In this document: in pieces, positions 34,931-45,905 of the stretch
Layout: the number at the start of each line of letters is the position of its first letter
How positions within the stretch are numbered: position 1 is the first letter of the stretch
DNA from: Viscum album
Taxonomy: Eukaryota; Streptophyta; Magnoliopsida; Santalales; Viscaceae
Assembly (NCBI GenBank): GCA_963277665.1
Contig: OY728153.1
Location: forward strand, 270,976,250-271,040,249
Length of the DNA stretch: 64,000 bases
Direction: 5' to 3'
Translations under genes and position numbers: made by a program
The notes under the pieces: generated by a model
Seen by the model: the letters and a program-made list of their open reading frames with translations, nothing else
What the model was told of the DNA's origin: nothing
Database searches by the model: none

Positions 34931-36124
34931 TCACTGGGGAGTGGTTTTTGAAACCGAAACAAATTTAGGCCCGGAGAGACTTGCCAAAAGGGATTTTTCA
35001 ATCCAAATTTGTTTCATGGCGGGTCTTCTCCTATAAAATTCATCGGAATAGAAAATCGATTTGGGTTGGCCGTACCGGGCGTTTTTACAATTACATTCAT
35101 AAATGAGATGCCCGGGTTTTTTGCAATAGTTACAAAATTTAAAGCTAGAGCTCCCCCTTACAAAAACAGTGGGTGCATGGGAGGAGGAGGCTTGGTTGGT
35201 ATAGCCAAGTCCATTGGTGGTTCGGGAAACCCTTTGGGAACCAAGTATATTGTTCAAATTTTGTTCCCCTTGGGTGAACTTGGCTAGGGTTTCTCTTAGA
35301 TCTTTGATGGTTGATTCCATAGAATCAACATTTGGAAAATTTTGGATTTTAAGGGTGAGTTCCTCCTTCTCTTTGAGAAGTTGGTCTTTTTCGGAGGAAA
35401 GTTTTTTGAAATTCTTTTTTAAAGCGACAAATTTTGAAGAAAGTTCATGAAAACCATTTTCAAGTTGGTCTCTAGCATGTTGGAGTTCTTCATAAGAAAG
35501 ATGATTAAATGAATTAGAAGAACTAGAAGAGGAAGAGGAGGAAGAGGAGGAAGATACCTCATGTTTTGCCATTAGGCAATTATTACCTTGGTCGCTCGAG
35601 GAAAAGGAGGAGAATGAAGAGGTGGAGCTATCACTCCATGTTGCCTTTGAAGCCTTCTTCTTTCCCTTCTTTTTCTTGTCCCTTTTCTTGTGAAGTGGGC
35701 AAACGAGCTTGAACTTTTCGTCGGGTTCTTGCTTTTTGACGAGTTCTCGCTTTTGATCAGATTCTTGCTTTGGAGCCTCGCTAGTACCTTCATAGGTTAG
35801 TTCTAACAATTTCCAAATATCATAAGAGGTAGTGCAAGAAGAAATGCAATGAAAAACATTACGGTCAAGACCACAATGAAGAGCGTTCATGGCTTTGCCA
35901 TCAAGCTCAAAATAAGCAATGTCATTGGGAGTCCATTGAGACTCATCGGGAGAGGAGAGGGAAAATCCTTGCATAACAATTTTAAAAATTGGATAACCAA
36001 TGCTTTTTAAAAAGGTTGACATGCGGGTTTTCCAAAAAGTATAATCGGCTCCATCAAAGAATGGAGCACGATTCAAAGAATGTCCTTCGAGAGTTTGAGA
36101 AGAAGAAGCGGTAGAAGCCATCAA
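34931..36124 (-). CDS. gag: Gag of the gag-only Sirevirus-type element
   Basis: An intact 397-residue Gag, the only clean retroelement gene in the window. Residues 20-113 match the N-terminal half of the copia-type gag domain (APFFDGADYTFWKTRM, GKAMNALH, YDIWKLLELTYEGT). The C-terminal half is missing and replaced by a Lys/Glu-rich linker (116-160, KKKKGKKK). A Ser-rich part with CLMA (183-186) and a 13-Ser run (191-203) follows. A coiled coil spans 207-285 and a complete CCHC knuckle is C331-C334-H339-C344. The C-terminus IWIEKSLL to SKTTPQ is where a Sirevirus Gag would continue into pol, but a stop follows. It would form particles around element RNA. The start is the first ATG after the PBS, 47 bp downstream. 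The next Met is one codon later. Confidence 0.88.
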   Translation of the reverse strand: MMASTASSSQTLEGHSLNRAPFFDGADYTFWKTRMSTFLKSIGYPIFKIVMQGFSLSSPDESQWTPNDIAYFELDGKAMNALHCGLDRNVFHCISSCTTSYDIWKLLELTYEGTSEAPKQESDQKRELVKKQEPDEKFKLVCPLHKKRDKKKKGKKKASKATWSDSSTSSFSSFSSSDQGNNCLMAKHEVSSSSSSSSSSSSSNSFNHLSYEELQHARDQLENGFHELSSKFVALKKNFKKLSSEKDQLLKEKEELTLKIQNFPNVDSMESTIKDLRETLAKFTQGEQNLNNILGSQRVSRTTNGLGYTNQASSSHAPTVFVRGSSSFKFCNYCKKPGHLIYECNCKNARYGQPKSIFYSDEFYRRRPAMKQIWIEKSLLASLSGPKFVSVSKTTPQ

Positions 36125-36170
36125 AAAATAGGATCTTTAATTTGAAACCGGGTAAGGAATTATTCAAATA

Positions 36171-36187
36171 CTTCCTCTGATACCAAA
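36171..36187 (-). other. Primer binding site of the Sirevirus-type element
   Basis: Minus strand TTTGGTATCAGAGGAAG follows the 5' LTR directly. It matches the initiator tRNA-Met 3' end over TGGTATCAGAG. Confidence 0.9.
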
Positions 36188-36895
36188 TGTAGGGTCGGAA
36201 GAAACACGAGGGAAAAGAATGATGGCAAGAGGGGGTGAATTGCCTTTTAAAAAAAGATTGACAAATTAAAAAATCAGAGTTAAAGTGCAGCGGAAATAAA
36301 GAGGCAAGACACACAAAATTGATAACGGAGTTCGGCCAAAACCCGGCCTACGTCTCCGCTCCCAACTCAACCGTTGAGAGATTCCTACCGCTTGCTTTTC
36401 AATGGTTTTAGCAAGAAACCCACTAGGCTTTGAGGTAGCACTAGGACCTATTACAGCTTGCTTTTGTGGTTTAGCAAGAACCCACTTGCTTTTGATGGTT
36501 TAGCAAGAACCCACTAGTCTTTTTACGGGTGAAGACTAGCTCACCGAGACACAAGCCTTTTAAAGGAAAAGCTTGAGAAAACCTCTTCACACCTTAGTGG
36601 TGGTGTGAGAACCCAAAGAAAGAGGGGATGAGAAAAGGGTTGGGGTTTGTAGGCACAAACCCAATTTTAAAGCTCAAAATAAATAAAACAATAAAACCCG
36701 TAATGGAGAAGCCTTGGGCGCCTTTGATTGATTGATGATGTTTGAGGGCCGCTTCCAAGCTTCTATGGAGGTGCTCTTGGATGTGGAAGTTGTTGGAGCA
36801 CTTTGGGTTCCCTTGGAACAATCCGTCGGAGCTTCGCCAAAGATGTAAAAATGTGTCCGGTGGCTTGGTTGATGATCCGGGGCTTCCTAGGCCTT

Positions 36896-36903
36896 TATTT
36901 ATA
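36896..36903 (-). promoter_or_regulatory. TATA box of the Sirevirus-type 5' LTR
   Basis: TATAAATA on the minus strand. Transcription would run toward gag about 780 bp away. Confidence 0.75.
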
Positions 36904-37020
36904 GGCTAGGAACCTTCAAGTATCCGTTGGAGGGCTTTGGAGCCGTTGGAAAAGGCCTCGGAGCCGTTGGGAGGCTTTTGGAGTTGACTGGTCAAAGCCA
37001 ACGGCTAGTTTGACTGGCCT

Positions 37021-37274
37021 ACCGGCTGGCCGGTGCAGGGCCACCGGCTGGCCGGTGCCTTGACAGTGGCTGAGAATTCTGGTCCAGGCTCCACCGGCTG
37101 ACCGGTGCCAGAGCCACCGGCTGGCCGGTGGAGAGACAGTAGCTTCAACTGTTTGGTCTGGGTGCCACCGGCTGACCGGTACAAGGCCACCGGTGGGCCG
37201 GTGTGGAGGCAGTGGCTCTGCCTTCTTCCCAGGGTCCACCGGTCGACCGGTGGTGAAGCCACCGGTTGGCCGGT
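37021..37274. promoter_or_regulatory. Palindrome array of the 5' LTR
   Basis: The same eight units and spacings as 34026-34279. Unit 6 has G for T at 37195, which weakens its arm. Unit 7 reads ACCGGTCGACCGGT here, a perfect palindrome, where the 3' LTR copy has G for T. Two of the four differences between the LTRs fall in these palindromes. Confidence 0.85.
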
Positions 37275-37428
37275 GGACTGATTTTCAGTCCACTTGATGT
37301 CCATTCTTGGGCAATCTTCTTGGCAACCTTGTGCCTATCATTCACAAACACTTCAAACAATATTAGACAAAGATGAGAGTGATTGTGATCATGAAAATTA
37401 AACCTCGAGGGGTTCGAGAGGTACAACA

Positions 37429-37433
37429 AAAGA
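37429..37433. repeat. Target site duplication AAAGA, right
   Basis: Identical to 33188-33192. The long-LTR sequence resumes immediately. Confidence 0.9.
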
Positions 37434-39146
37434 GTGTTTACGGGGGTTAGATAAGTAAAATAAAAAAAATAACTTAAGAGAAGACGTTACCTTTAAATTA
37501 GGTATCTCCCTTTGGTTTGAACCAAAAGTATTACTTGAATTGATTTCAGACTAATAGAAGACTTCTTGTAGTTATAGAGGTATATAGAGAGTTTAATTGG
37601 GCTCAGTTTGGATGAGACGAGGGGCTTCATTGGTGTGAGAAATGGGTTAAAATTGAGAGATATTTATACGGGGGGAGGGGACTTTAGGAAGGTTTGGAAA
37701 TATTATTTTATTATATAATTATTTTAGTTTTCTAAAGGACAAAAGCTTAAAAAAGCCGAATATAATAGGACTCATGTTCGAAATAATATGATCCAATAAG
37801 AATTGGATAGGTTTTGGATATTGTGTTAATATTTATAATCTTATTTATTTAAATCATTAAAAAATGAGGTAAACACTTCGTCATTATTTTCTCACAAATA
37901 ATTTTAATTATTTGATTTCTAATTTTTTTTAAAAATAAAATTATATAGGAAGTATTTTTACATTTCAAATTAATATTTATTTTCAAAGAGATAACTTATA
38001 TAACCCCATGTAAATTTGTTTTCCTAAAAGATATTTGTTTATGTCAATTTTGTCTTTACTTTAAATTAATTAATATAAAGTGTCATTATCACTAATAAGT
38101 GGCTCCATGTGGTCCCAAAATCGTCCCAAGGATGACCATTATAAGAAATTTATCAACCAATAGAATTATGACACATGTTCGGGTAAATTTAATATTATTA
38201 TAATATTTATTATTTACCCTTATTTACCCGATTTACCCTTTAACCATGGTAAATAAAATATTTACTAAAGTAAATATTCATAATGTCTAAAAAAAGTTTC
38301 CTATTTTCTTAATTTGGACCCTCTAATTCCAAATATGGAATCCATTTTTCCAAATTCAAAACAAAGCAGTGGAATAAATTTATTTAATATTAATTCTCAC
38401 TTTCAAAACAAAAAACGTGTTTTCAAGAAATAATAACTATCCTAAGATTAACACTTTTTTATGACCTGTTTCAAAGTGAAATCATTTACAATGAACAAAA
38501 TTGATTTAAATTGTAAAAACATAATCTAATTAAACATTAAAACTAATTACAATTATAAATTATCCATAAAAATAAATTAGATTATAAAGTAGTTTTGAAT
38601 TAAAATACTTTATTTTTCACTAATCATTAAAAAATGAACATTATCATAATAATACCAAAATTTCATCCAAAGTAAATTTTGATATCCTGATTCAAAGGAA
38701 GAATATTATTTTGTCAAATATAACATATAAAAGTGAAAAAACTAGATTTAAAAAGAGTTCTCCATCAAAAGGCGGTAAAACAACCTTTTAATAAATATTA
38801 TATTATTTATTCTTAAAATTGGATTATTTCTTATTTTACACCTATAAAATTTATTAGTTAAATGTAAAACCATTTAACAAACATATATAATAATTTTTTT
38901 TGTTAGTTCTATTCATTCTCTCCATTACAATGGCTAGGTGTTAACTACCATTTAAAATAATAATATTATATTATTATTTTTCAATATAACTCAATGTTGT
39001 GGTAACAAAAGATTTTAAAGGAACCTCTTGTTGTGTATCAGGTGTGCCATCAAGCATATCATCCCCTTTAAAGTAAAATTAATTTAAAATTCATAAATAT
39101 TAATAAATATGAAAATTTCATATTCTTTATTTTCTTGGGATGTAAC

Positions 39147-39151
39147 AAATT
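39147..39151. repeat. Target site duplication AATTC, right
   Basis: Pairs with 23855-23859 across 15.3 kb. Confidence 0.85.
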
Positions 39152-42114
39152 CCACTTACTATACTTTCTATATATTTACCACTTGAATGAGTGAATATCC
39201 TAAGAAAAATATCTTCGGTTGAATTTTTTTTAATTTCTTCTTCTTTACTAGAATTTGAATTCATAGATAGAGATATAATTTGAATAGGATAATTTCGAGA
39301 AACATCAATATCAATTTCATTATCAACTAGAACTATTTCCTCTGAGGGTATATATAGAAGATGTTGTACAAATTTAAAGTAAACAACCATTAGAGAATAT
39401 CATTCTATATCCACTAACATGTGAGAGTCAATTTATTTCTCTTAAGATTTTATAACTTATTTATTCAGGCTAGAAACCATATTTTAATCTACCAATTATT
39501 CATTATAATAATATTCTAATACTTCACCATTAACAAGGACTGGATCTTGATTATCATTGGGTCTTATATGGTTCTTCACCAGATTAAAATTCTTATATAT
39601 ATTTTTATTATTAGAAATACATATTTAACACCATGTATTTAAATTTATCCTACTCATTTTATAAACATATTAAATCTATCAAAAGCCACCAAAGGCTATT
39701 AAATTTTCCTCCCACTGAGGAACATGTTTTTTAAAATCCAAAATAGTTGAGATAATGTTAGGGTATGGAAAAAAATTAAACCTGGAATAATTTTTTCACA
39801 ATGTCTCCATGTTCCTCAATAGATACATATATAGACTAATCTATATGGTAGTCTTATTTGAGTGAAAAATAACATATCATAATTTATTAAGATACAAAAT
39901 TTATTTTACTCCATAAAATTAAATATATATTTTTTAACTTTAACAACAAATGATACATACCATAAATATCTATATTAGTAGGTCTTAAAGGGGTTCCATC
40001 TCTAATTATCTATAGTATAGATTTTTCATATAGAAAATTTATACAAACCACCAAATAATAACTCTATAGGTCCTCATAATAATATTTACAGGGAATATTT
40101 AAAAACATAAACTATATATTAAAATAAATGTCTAACCTTTCTCCATTTACATATGTCTTTATGACATCATTATTATCACCTATTTATAGTTCCATATTTA
40201 AATAAATATCCATTAATAACCTTATATAAAATAATATTTTGTTCTCAATAAACCAATAAACCCAACCTTTCTTCTGAATAACATTCCAATCTAAATACAT
40301 CCTTATTATGAACCATTCAATATTTATTTTCTTTTTTGGAACAACCAATTGAGTTAAAAGATGCATCTTGATAACTTCTAAAGGTCTATTTGATAAAGCT
40401 TTAATTCTCCTTGAAGAAGATGAATCTATAAGAGATTAAAACATAAAATGAAACATCATCCTAACTATATTCCACTAATATTAAATGTTATGGAGGATAT
40501 TTATTTTTTTAATGAAAAATATTAGGAGATCAGTATTCTAAATCTATGGGGTATAAGGGTTTGAATGAGAAAGTAATTATTATTGTAATTTAGGATTATA
40601 TGAAAACATTTATACATTTAAACAATAATGTGTGATATACATACATATATATATATATATATCTCAAAATTTAATCATAGATGAAGGGAATCTTGAGTGT
40701 TCATGTGAAATATCTTATGGTAGCATGACTAACCCGATCCTTGATCCAACCTTATATAATGGGATAGATTGACCTACCACATTTGTAAATCCTCAAAAAA
40801 ACATGCGGTATAGTGGTTTCTTAACCTAGTTCATGAATAATCATTAATATATATTACCATGGTCTGTTATCTTGACAGACCACATGACTTGTCCTTAATA
40901 CCACTTGAACCCTATTATCTATTTTTACATTTGTGAACAAAATAATTATTATATTAAACATAATTAAAGAATAAAAATAATAATAAAGAGAAACTAATAA
41001 TAACTAACTCATGTTTGATATAATTCAATATTCTAATATTAAAATTATTTTTTGAAATATTAACGAGTTGTTTCTTATTAGTTATGAACTCAGGAGTGAT
41101 ACCCCTCTTTAAAAACGATCTCTCGGAAATTTGTTACATATATCAATGAGTTTCTTCCTAGAATGATATAAATGACTCTTATAAATGTAAATTGAACATT
41201 TATTGTCACAATTTTTAGGTATATGATTTAATTAATGACTTTAGTCTATTAATGTGTCTTTTATCCACAAAAGTATAGTGCACAAAAATTATCTAAATAT
41301 AAATACTAATCATCAATATTATCCTATGAAAAAAAACTCAATATTTCACTGATCTAAGATACTAGAGGCTTTCCTAAAAAGTGACACATGTCATTAGTGT
41401 TTTCTCTCTATAACTTAAAACCACTAAAATCATTATCTGAATAACTAACATGTTCAAATTAATGGCATCTTCTGTAATACAATTGAAAATTAGTTTATTA
41501 TTGAGGTATTTAAAATTATTATAAAATCGTGTAAATGATATTATTTTTTTGCTTCATGAAAATTTGGACACATGCATACACAAAGCATTTTTTCTGTTTG
41601 GATGGAAGTTAAATGCAGTAAACTATCAATCCGACAACTATAAGAAGTTTGATTTACAAATTTTCTGATTTCAACTAAATCGAACATAAAGATTATACAC
41701 ATTATAATATCAATTGGTTTGATGATATCCAAACCAAAAAATATTAAAATATTTTTTTAATACTATGATTTAAAACAATTATATCTTTATATTTGGAAAT
41801 TTTAAATCCACGAATGAATATAAATTCTCATATTAAACTCATTTAAAATTTATTTTTTATATGATATGAAAATTCAATAAAAAAATTTGATGAATCAAAA
41901 ATAATTTCATAAGAATAAATTTTTATTGCCAATACTTCTTTTAAAACTAATTATATAAATAATATATGATTAGATATACCTTATAAAATGAAATTGATAA
42001 TAGGAAAGTGCTAAGATAATCATGCTAAGCTCAAAGAGCCTTTCTATACCATATAGTTCTTTTAATGATTCAAAACATTGTTCGCTAAATGACGGTTAAA
42101 AGTACAAAAAATAA
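39152..42114. other. Decayed AT-rich sequence, pre-insertion host of the LARD-like element
   Basis: No domain is recognisable. The minus-strand frame ending at 39127 (Ser/Glu-rich, 87 codons) partly lies in the LTR and is not supported as a gene. The minus frame at 40184-40366 shows no clear copia motif. Parts may be the rest of the copia element whose RT fragment lies just above. An (AT)n run sits at 40645-40662. Confidence 0.45.
40645..40662. repeat. (AT)n microsatellite
   Basis: Short AT run, no other significance visible. Confidence 0.8.
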
Positions 42115-42400
42115 TCAATTTATAGTCTCAAATAGTATAACCATTTGGGAATGAACAATTGATATCCAATTTATATAGTTGTAAATTAATATGATCTTCC
42201 TATGAAAATAATATTCTAATATATTCATGTCTAGATAGTGGTGAAAAAACCCCCCATAATCAATACAAACCTCTTGAACATAACCTATTGAAACCAATCT
42301 ATACTTGTCTCTCACAATAGTTCTAGACTCATAAAACATGTCTTTATGAACCTAATTACTACTATTAGTTAGAAAGTAAAATGGTCTTTCAAATAGTCTC
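42115..42400 (-). pseudogene. pol: Ty1/copia reverse transcriptase fragment
   Basis: A minus-strand open stretch of 74 codons reads FYESRTIVRDKYRLVSIGYV then QEVCIDYGGFF. This corresponds to the start of the copia RT domain (GxxxRxKARLVAKGYxQxxGIDYxExFAP). The following 40 residues drift from the family (expected DVKSAFLNG region) and end in a stop. No integrase, RNase H or LTR could be attached to it. It belongs to a copia element unrelated to the young Sirevirus-type one. Confidence 0.7.
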
Positions 42401-42892
42401 TAAACATTTTTTCTTTCAAATTGATTCATCTCTTCATTCTTTGTTATTACATATTATTAATCAACATTATTTTCAGTGATTTAAATAGGATGAAACTGTG
42501 ACAAGAATCCTTGTTGCTCAACCTATATTATAATATACGATTGTATTTGAGTTCCCATATCCATATCACCTAAAAAATATAATGGTTTATTTCATTAGGT
42601 CCTAACAATTCTTGGAATTGATGTGTTTGATTATTTTATATTTTATAACAAGTCCAAAAAGGTTATGCTGTTCTCAACATATAGATTTATCAAATTAATC
42701 CATAGAATATTAGAAGGTCTTAGAGGTATTAGTGGTATTGAAATTTTTATATCATCCTTATGGATTCCGATAATATGTTTAGATTTATGTGAATCTACCT
42801 CATGAAAAGTGAAATGTGAGAATTGCCCTATAGTTTTAGATTGATTATTCGAAACTCTAGAGGATTTAATAGTGGTTAAATAAATGAGGAAA
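42401..42892. other. Decayed sequence between copia RT and gypsy LTR
   Basis: Probably more of the copia element (upstream of RT on the minus strand), but no motif is certain. GGAAA at 42888-42892 could be one half of a target duplication. I could not find its partner. Confidence 0.3.
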
Positions 42893-44300
42893 TGTCATGA
42901 CCCAAAAAACTAGGGAACCACATGGGTTGGAAGTTATATTAGAGTGATACCCTATGCGTTCCACTAAAAGTATATGGGATAAATAATAAAAATTAGTTGT
43001 TATATCTCATATGATGGGAGGCCATAACATATAAAACCTCTAAACAAATACATATCTCGATAGAAAAGTGAATGGATATTAATAAAATATGAAATATATA
43101 GAGTGTAATAAAATTTATTTAATAACCACCTAATAAAAATTATTGTATAAAAAATGAGGTCAGTACATAGAGGGGAAAAATACAGACAAAAAAACAGAAT
43201 TTATCCCAATATGAAAAGATTGTTGTGAACGAAGTAAAACATCCCTTATCATGATCTTAATAACTAACCACTATACATGGTCATTGTCATTTAGTTCAAC
43301 TAATCTCTACTTCCTACAGGTTAACTAAAGTAACTACTATGCTTCATATCATCTGAGTTCCACATGAAATGTACAAATAGATATCTTATAGGGGTGAATT
43401 TATACATTCTCAATAGGATACCTTAAACAATATAAAATGAGAAACAATGTGATGAAATTCATATCAATCTATAATCAAATACAATTGATGAGTCAACCAA
43501 CTTCTTCAAAGGCCCGATTTATGTTTCTAAGAACTACATGTATCCTCAAAAGAATTAGAATAGCGGTCCCACAACCCTTATATGGGTTGTCCTCTTTCAA
43601 ATAAAAAGGCCTATAGTTAGTTTTTTCATAAATTGTAAAGTACAGTCCCTAATGAATTTACCAATCTAGTGATCTCATCAAAAATCTCCCTAAAGATGCC
43701 TCCTTATGTACTAATTGCAGACAAAATTCTATTAAAAGTAAATTTACAAATGTCTCATTAAATGAATATAAATTCTTACTAAAGTATGTTGTTATCTTTT
43801 TACCAAATGCAGTGAAACCAACCCCGATGAATCCTTCGATCTCATTTTCAAAATTATTATTTAATATTTGAGACTAAAATCATCACATTCATTCTTCGAA
43901 ACAATAATACGAATCAATGTGTTTGATCATGATTACAACGAGTCTATATAATTTCATACCACCACCCAAAATGGGGTTTAAGGTGAAGGATTTTAAGAAT
44001 AGTGGGAGAAATCTAAAGAAAAATCAAAGTGAAAAATAAAGTGCTAGATGATATATTTTGATAAAATGGGCATCATAATAGAGAAAAAACATTGAAGAAT
44101 AATTTTTTCATCAATAAAAAAATCTAAACCGGAAATTAATGGAACCATGTGGAAATAAGAAGGCTTATAGATCTATATAAGATAAATAAATCCATGATAT
44201 AAATCAAGAATCATAAGGTGGAAATACAAAAATAAAAAATCCCTACCTGGTGATTATATTGATTAATAATGAATGATAGTTTCTTTTTATCTTCATTGGT
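42893..44300 (-). repeat. 3' LTR of a decayed gypsy element (upper limit uncertain)
   Basis: The low end reads TGTCATGACCCAAAAAACT on the plus strand, a common gypsy LTR terminus. It aligns with TATCTATCACTAAAACT at 49180. Further up, 43150-43310 matches 50040-50210 in order (AGGGGAAAAATACA, TTTATCCCAA, AGATTGTT, CCTTATCATGATCT). The upper end and PPT are not certain. AACCCCCTCAG near 44328 is a candidate PPT. Confidence 0.6.
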
Positions 44301-44778
44301 GATCTTTAATAACTCGAATTTTTTCCTAACCCCCTCAGAAATCTAATCATTGATCTTTGATCCACATTAGATCAATAGTTGAAGGACCCTTATACTGATG
44401 TCACCCCTAGATCTCAATATCCCATTGTTATACATATAATCCAAGATATTTTCCCAAATGGAGTTTTAATAGATATTCATATTAGGTTAATCATTATCTA
44501 ATTTAAATAAGTTTATTATAAAATAAATTAATGTATCATGTAGTGATTTTACATTCAAAAAGAATAAAAAAATAAAAAAAATATCACTGAAAGGGTAAAA
44601 CCCATATTTTGAAACTAACTACGGTCTCACATTTTTCATCAAAATCTATGATTAATATGTAAACCATTTATTATGATTTTTTAACTCAGTGTATTAAATT
44701 TTATATTTCTAATAAATAAATTAAAGGGACTTGGGACTCTCATAACAGTACACCAACTATGATGGAAAAAACATAGAA

Positions 44779-44810
<32 letters not shown>

Positions 44811-45439
44811 GGTAAAAAAATCAATACCAGCTCTGTTACATACTCTCCAAATTTAATTTTTTTAATATATAAATAAAAAACCTTCATGAAAAGGTTAGTG
44901 AAATGATCCCACATTTGGATCTCATATTCCCATAATCATTACTAGTGGCCACCATGAAACTGAAGAAATCCCACTATGGGGATAACTCACCTATAAAGGA
45001 TTATTCCTCGTAGATCCTTGATACCCAAAAAATGCTATAAAAGGTGGATCTTTTCCTGGATATCTATATTACATCATATAATAACAGGTGAAGGTTCATG
45101 ATCGTATCTCATCCTCTATGATAGGTTAATGAAATCATCAACTATAAATAACTACAGGGGTATGGCTATGGGATATGTAATCTCTCCCATAGTTTGGAGG
45201 TTTTGGAATGTCATGATGCACCTTTGGTATAAATAGATACCCTGAACGAACCTCTACAAATATTATCATGGAAAGACCTTCAAGAAAACATAGTCTCACT
45301 TCTTGAAATAAAAGGGAATAATATGTCAGTATGTATAAAAGTTCTACCATATTTTGTTATCAACAACTTGAAAATTAGTTAAAAATTCTCCATTGTTTCC
45401 TGGACTAGCTCTTACCCCATTATTGATGACTGACCTATC
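44301..45439 (-). other. Gypsy pol 3' end or LTR boundary zone, unresolved
   Basis: Must contain the end of pol, the PPT and the LTR start, but I could not place them. A minus frame at 45138-45350 has a faint likeness to the post-integrase region. An (AC)n(AT)n repeat lies at 44779-44810. Confidence 0.35.
44779..44810. repeat. (AC)n(AT)n microsatellite
   Basis: Compound dinucleotide run of about 32 bp. Confidence 0.9.
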
Positions 45440-45905
45440 TTCATCCAACACATCGGTGACCTACAAGGTCTCCCATAATGATATTTGAATGGTTCCATGT
45501 TGATAAAAGAGTGAATTTTTTTTTATAATAACACTCTACCAATGGAAAGTGATCTAACCAACTTCAACTAAAGACTTACAGAAAGGATCTCATCTTATCC
45601 TCCAAAACCAGGACGGTTCACTTAGTATGTCCATCTATATGGGGGTTTATATTCCATAATAAATAATAAATTGGTCTTGAAATCATAGTGAGTACCTCCC
45701 AATAATCACATCATAACACACACATAATGGTTTAGAACAATATTAGTGGGAACTCGATGAAGGTGGATGGTCTTCTATATGTAAAATCCCCACAAAATAT
45801 TAATTGAAATATTCTTCTTGAGAGATAGGTAGTTAACTAGTAATGTAGGTTGATCAAAAATTACATTGATGGTTTTTTTGAGATGTCTTCTTCCATGGAA
45901 TAATT
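45440..45905 (-). pseudogene. pol: Gypsy integrase remnant
   Basis: Minus-strand frames give NVIFDQPT (family VIVDRLTK), TIHLHRVPTNIVLNHY (family LHGVPxSIVSDRD, catalytic Asp lost), then PHIDGHTK*TVLVLEDKMRS (family HPQTDGQSERTIQVLEDMLR) and HFPLVECYYKKKF (family HLPLVEFSYNNSY). Two or three frame changes and several stops are needed. Confidence 0.75.

Larger units (their letters stand above)
33193..37428 (-). mobile_element. Young gag-only Sirevirus-type (Ty1/copia) element
   Basis: A 4236 bp element on the minus strand: 5' LTR (37428-36188), PBS, gag, several polypurine tracts, 3' LTR (34433-33193), perfect AAAGA duplication. Three Sirevirus hallmarks are visible: repeated GGGGGAG tracts after the coding region, palindromes with CCGG arms in U3, and a gag with coiled coil and CCHC knuckle. 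There is no protease, integrase, RT or RNase H, so it depends on a partner. The LTRs have equal length and differ at four positions by eye, so the insertion is recent. Its GC-rich CpG-containing LTR contrasts with the AT-rich surroundings. Confidence 0.92.
36188..37428 (-). repeat. 5' LTR of the Sirevirus-type element
   Basis: 1241 bp, partner of 33193-34433, offset 2995 bp throughout without an indel. It carries the promoter expected to drive gag. Confidence 0.95.
23860..39146 (-). mobile_element. LARD-like non-autonomous LTR retrotransposon with very long LTRs
   Basis: Minus-strand order: 5' LTR 39146 to 30345 (with a nested element), PBS, internal 30344 to 28576, PPT, 3' LTR 28575 to 23860. 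The perfect AATTC duplication proves this is one insertion. LTRs are 4.72 kb and about 4.56 kb after subtracting the nested element and its duplication. The internal region is only 1.77 kb and has no gag or pol motif. It still has the priming signals for reverse transcription, so it was mobilised in trans (inference). This matches the LARD class in design, though the core is shorter than the 3.5 kb of the barley type. LTR similarity is about 80 percent overall by eye, so it is old. Confidence 0.85.
30345..39146 (-). repeat. 5' LTR of the LARD-like element, split by the Sirevirus-type insertion
   Basis: Starts TGTTACATCCC-like (39146, minus strand TGTTACATCC) and ends CCTTATA at 30345 (CA to TA). 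The LTR sequence occupies 30345-33192 and 37434-39146. Removing the nested element and one AAAGA restores a continuous match with 23860-28575. The minus-strand frame at 32936-33319 spans the junction and is an artefact in its upstream half. Confidence 0.85.

Noticed and set aside
35009..35450. Plus-strand open frames at 35009-35287 and 35214-35450
   Set aside because: They are antisense shadows of the intact gag on the minus strand.
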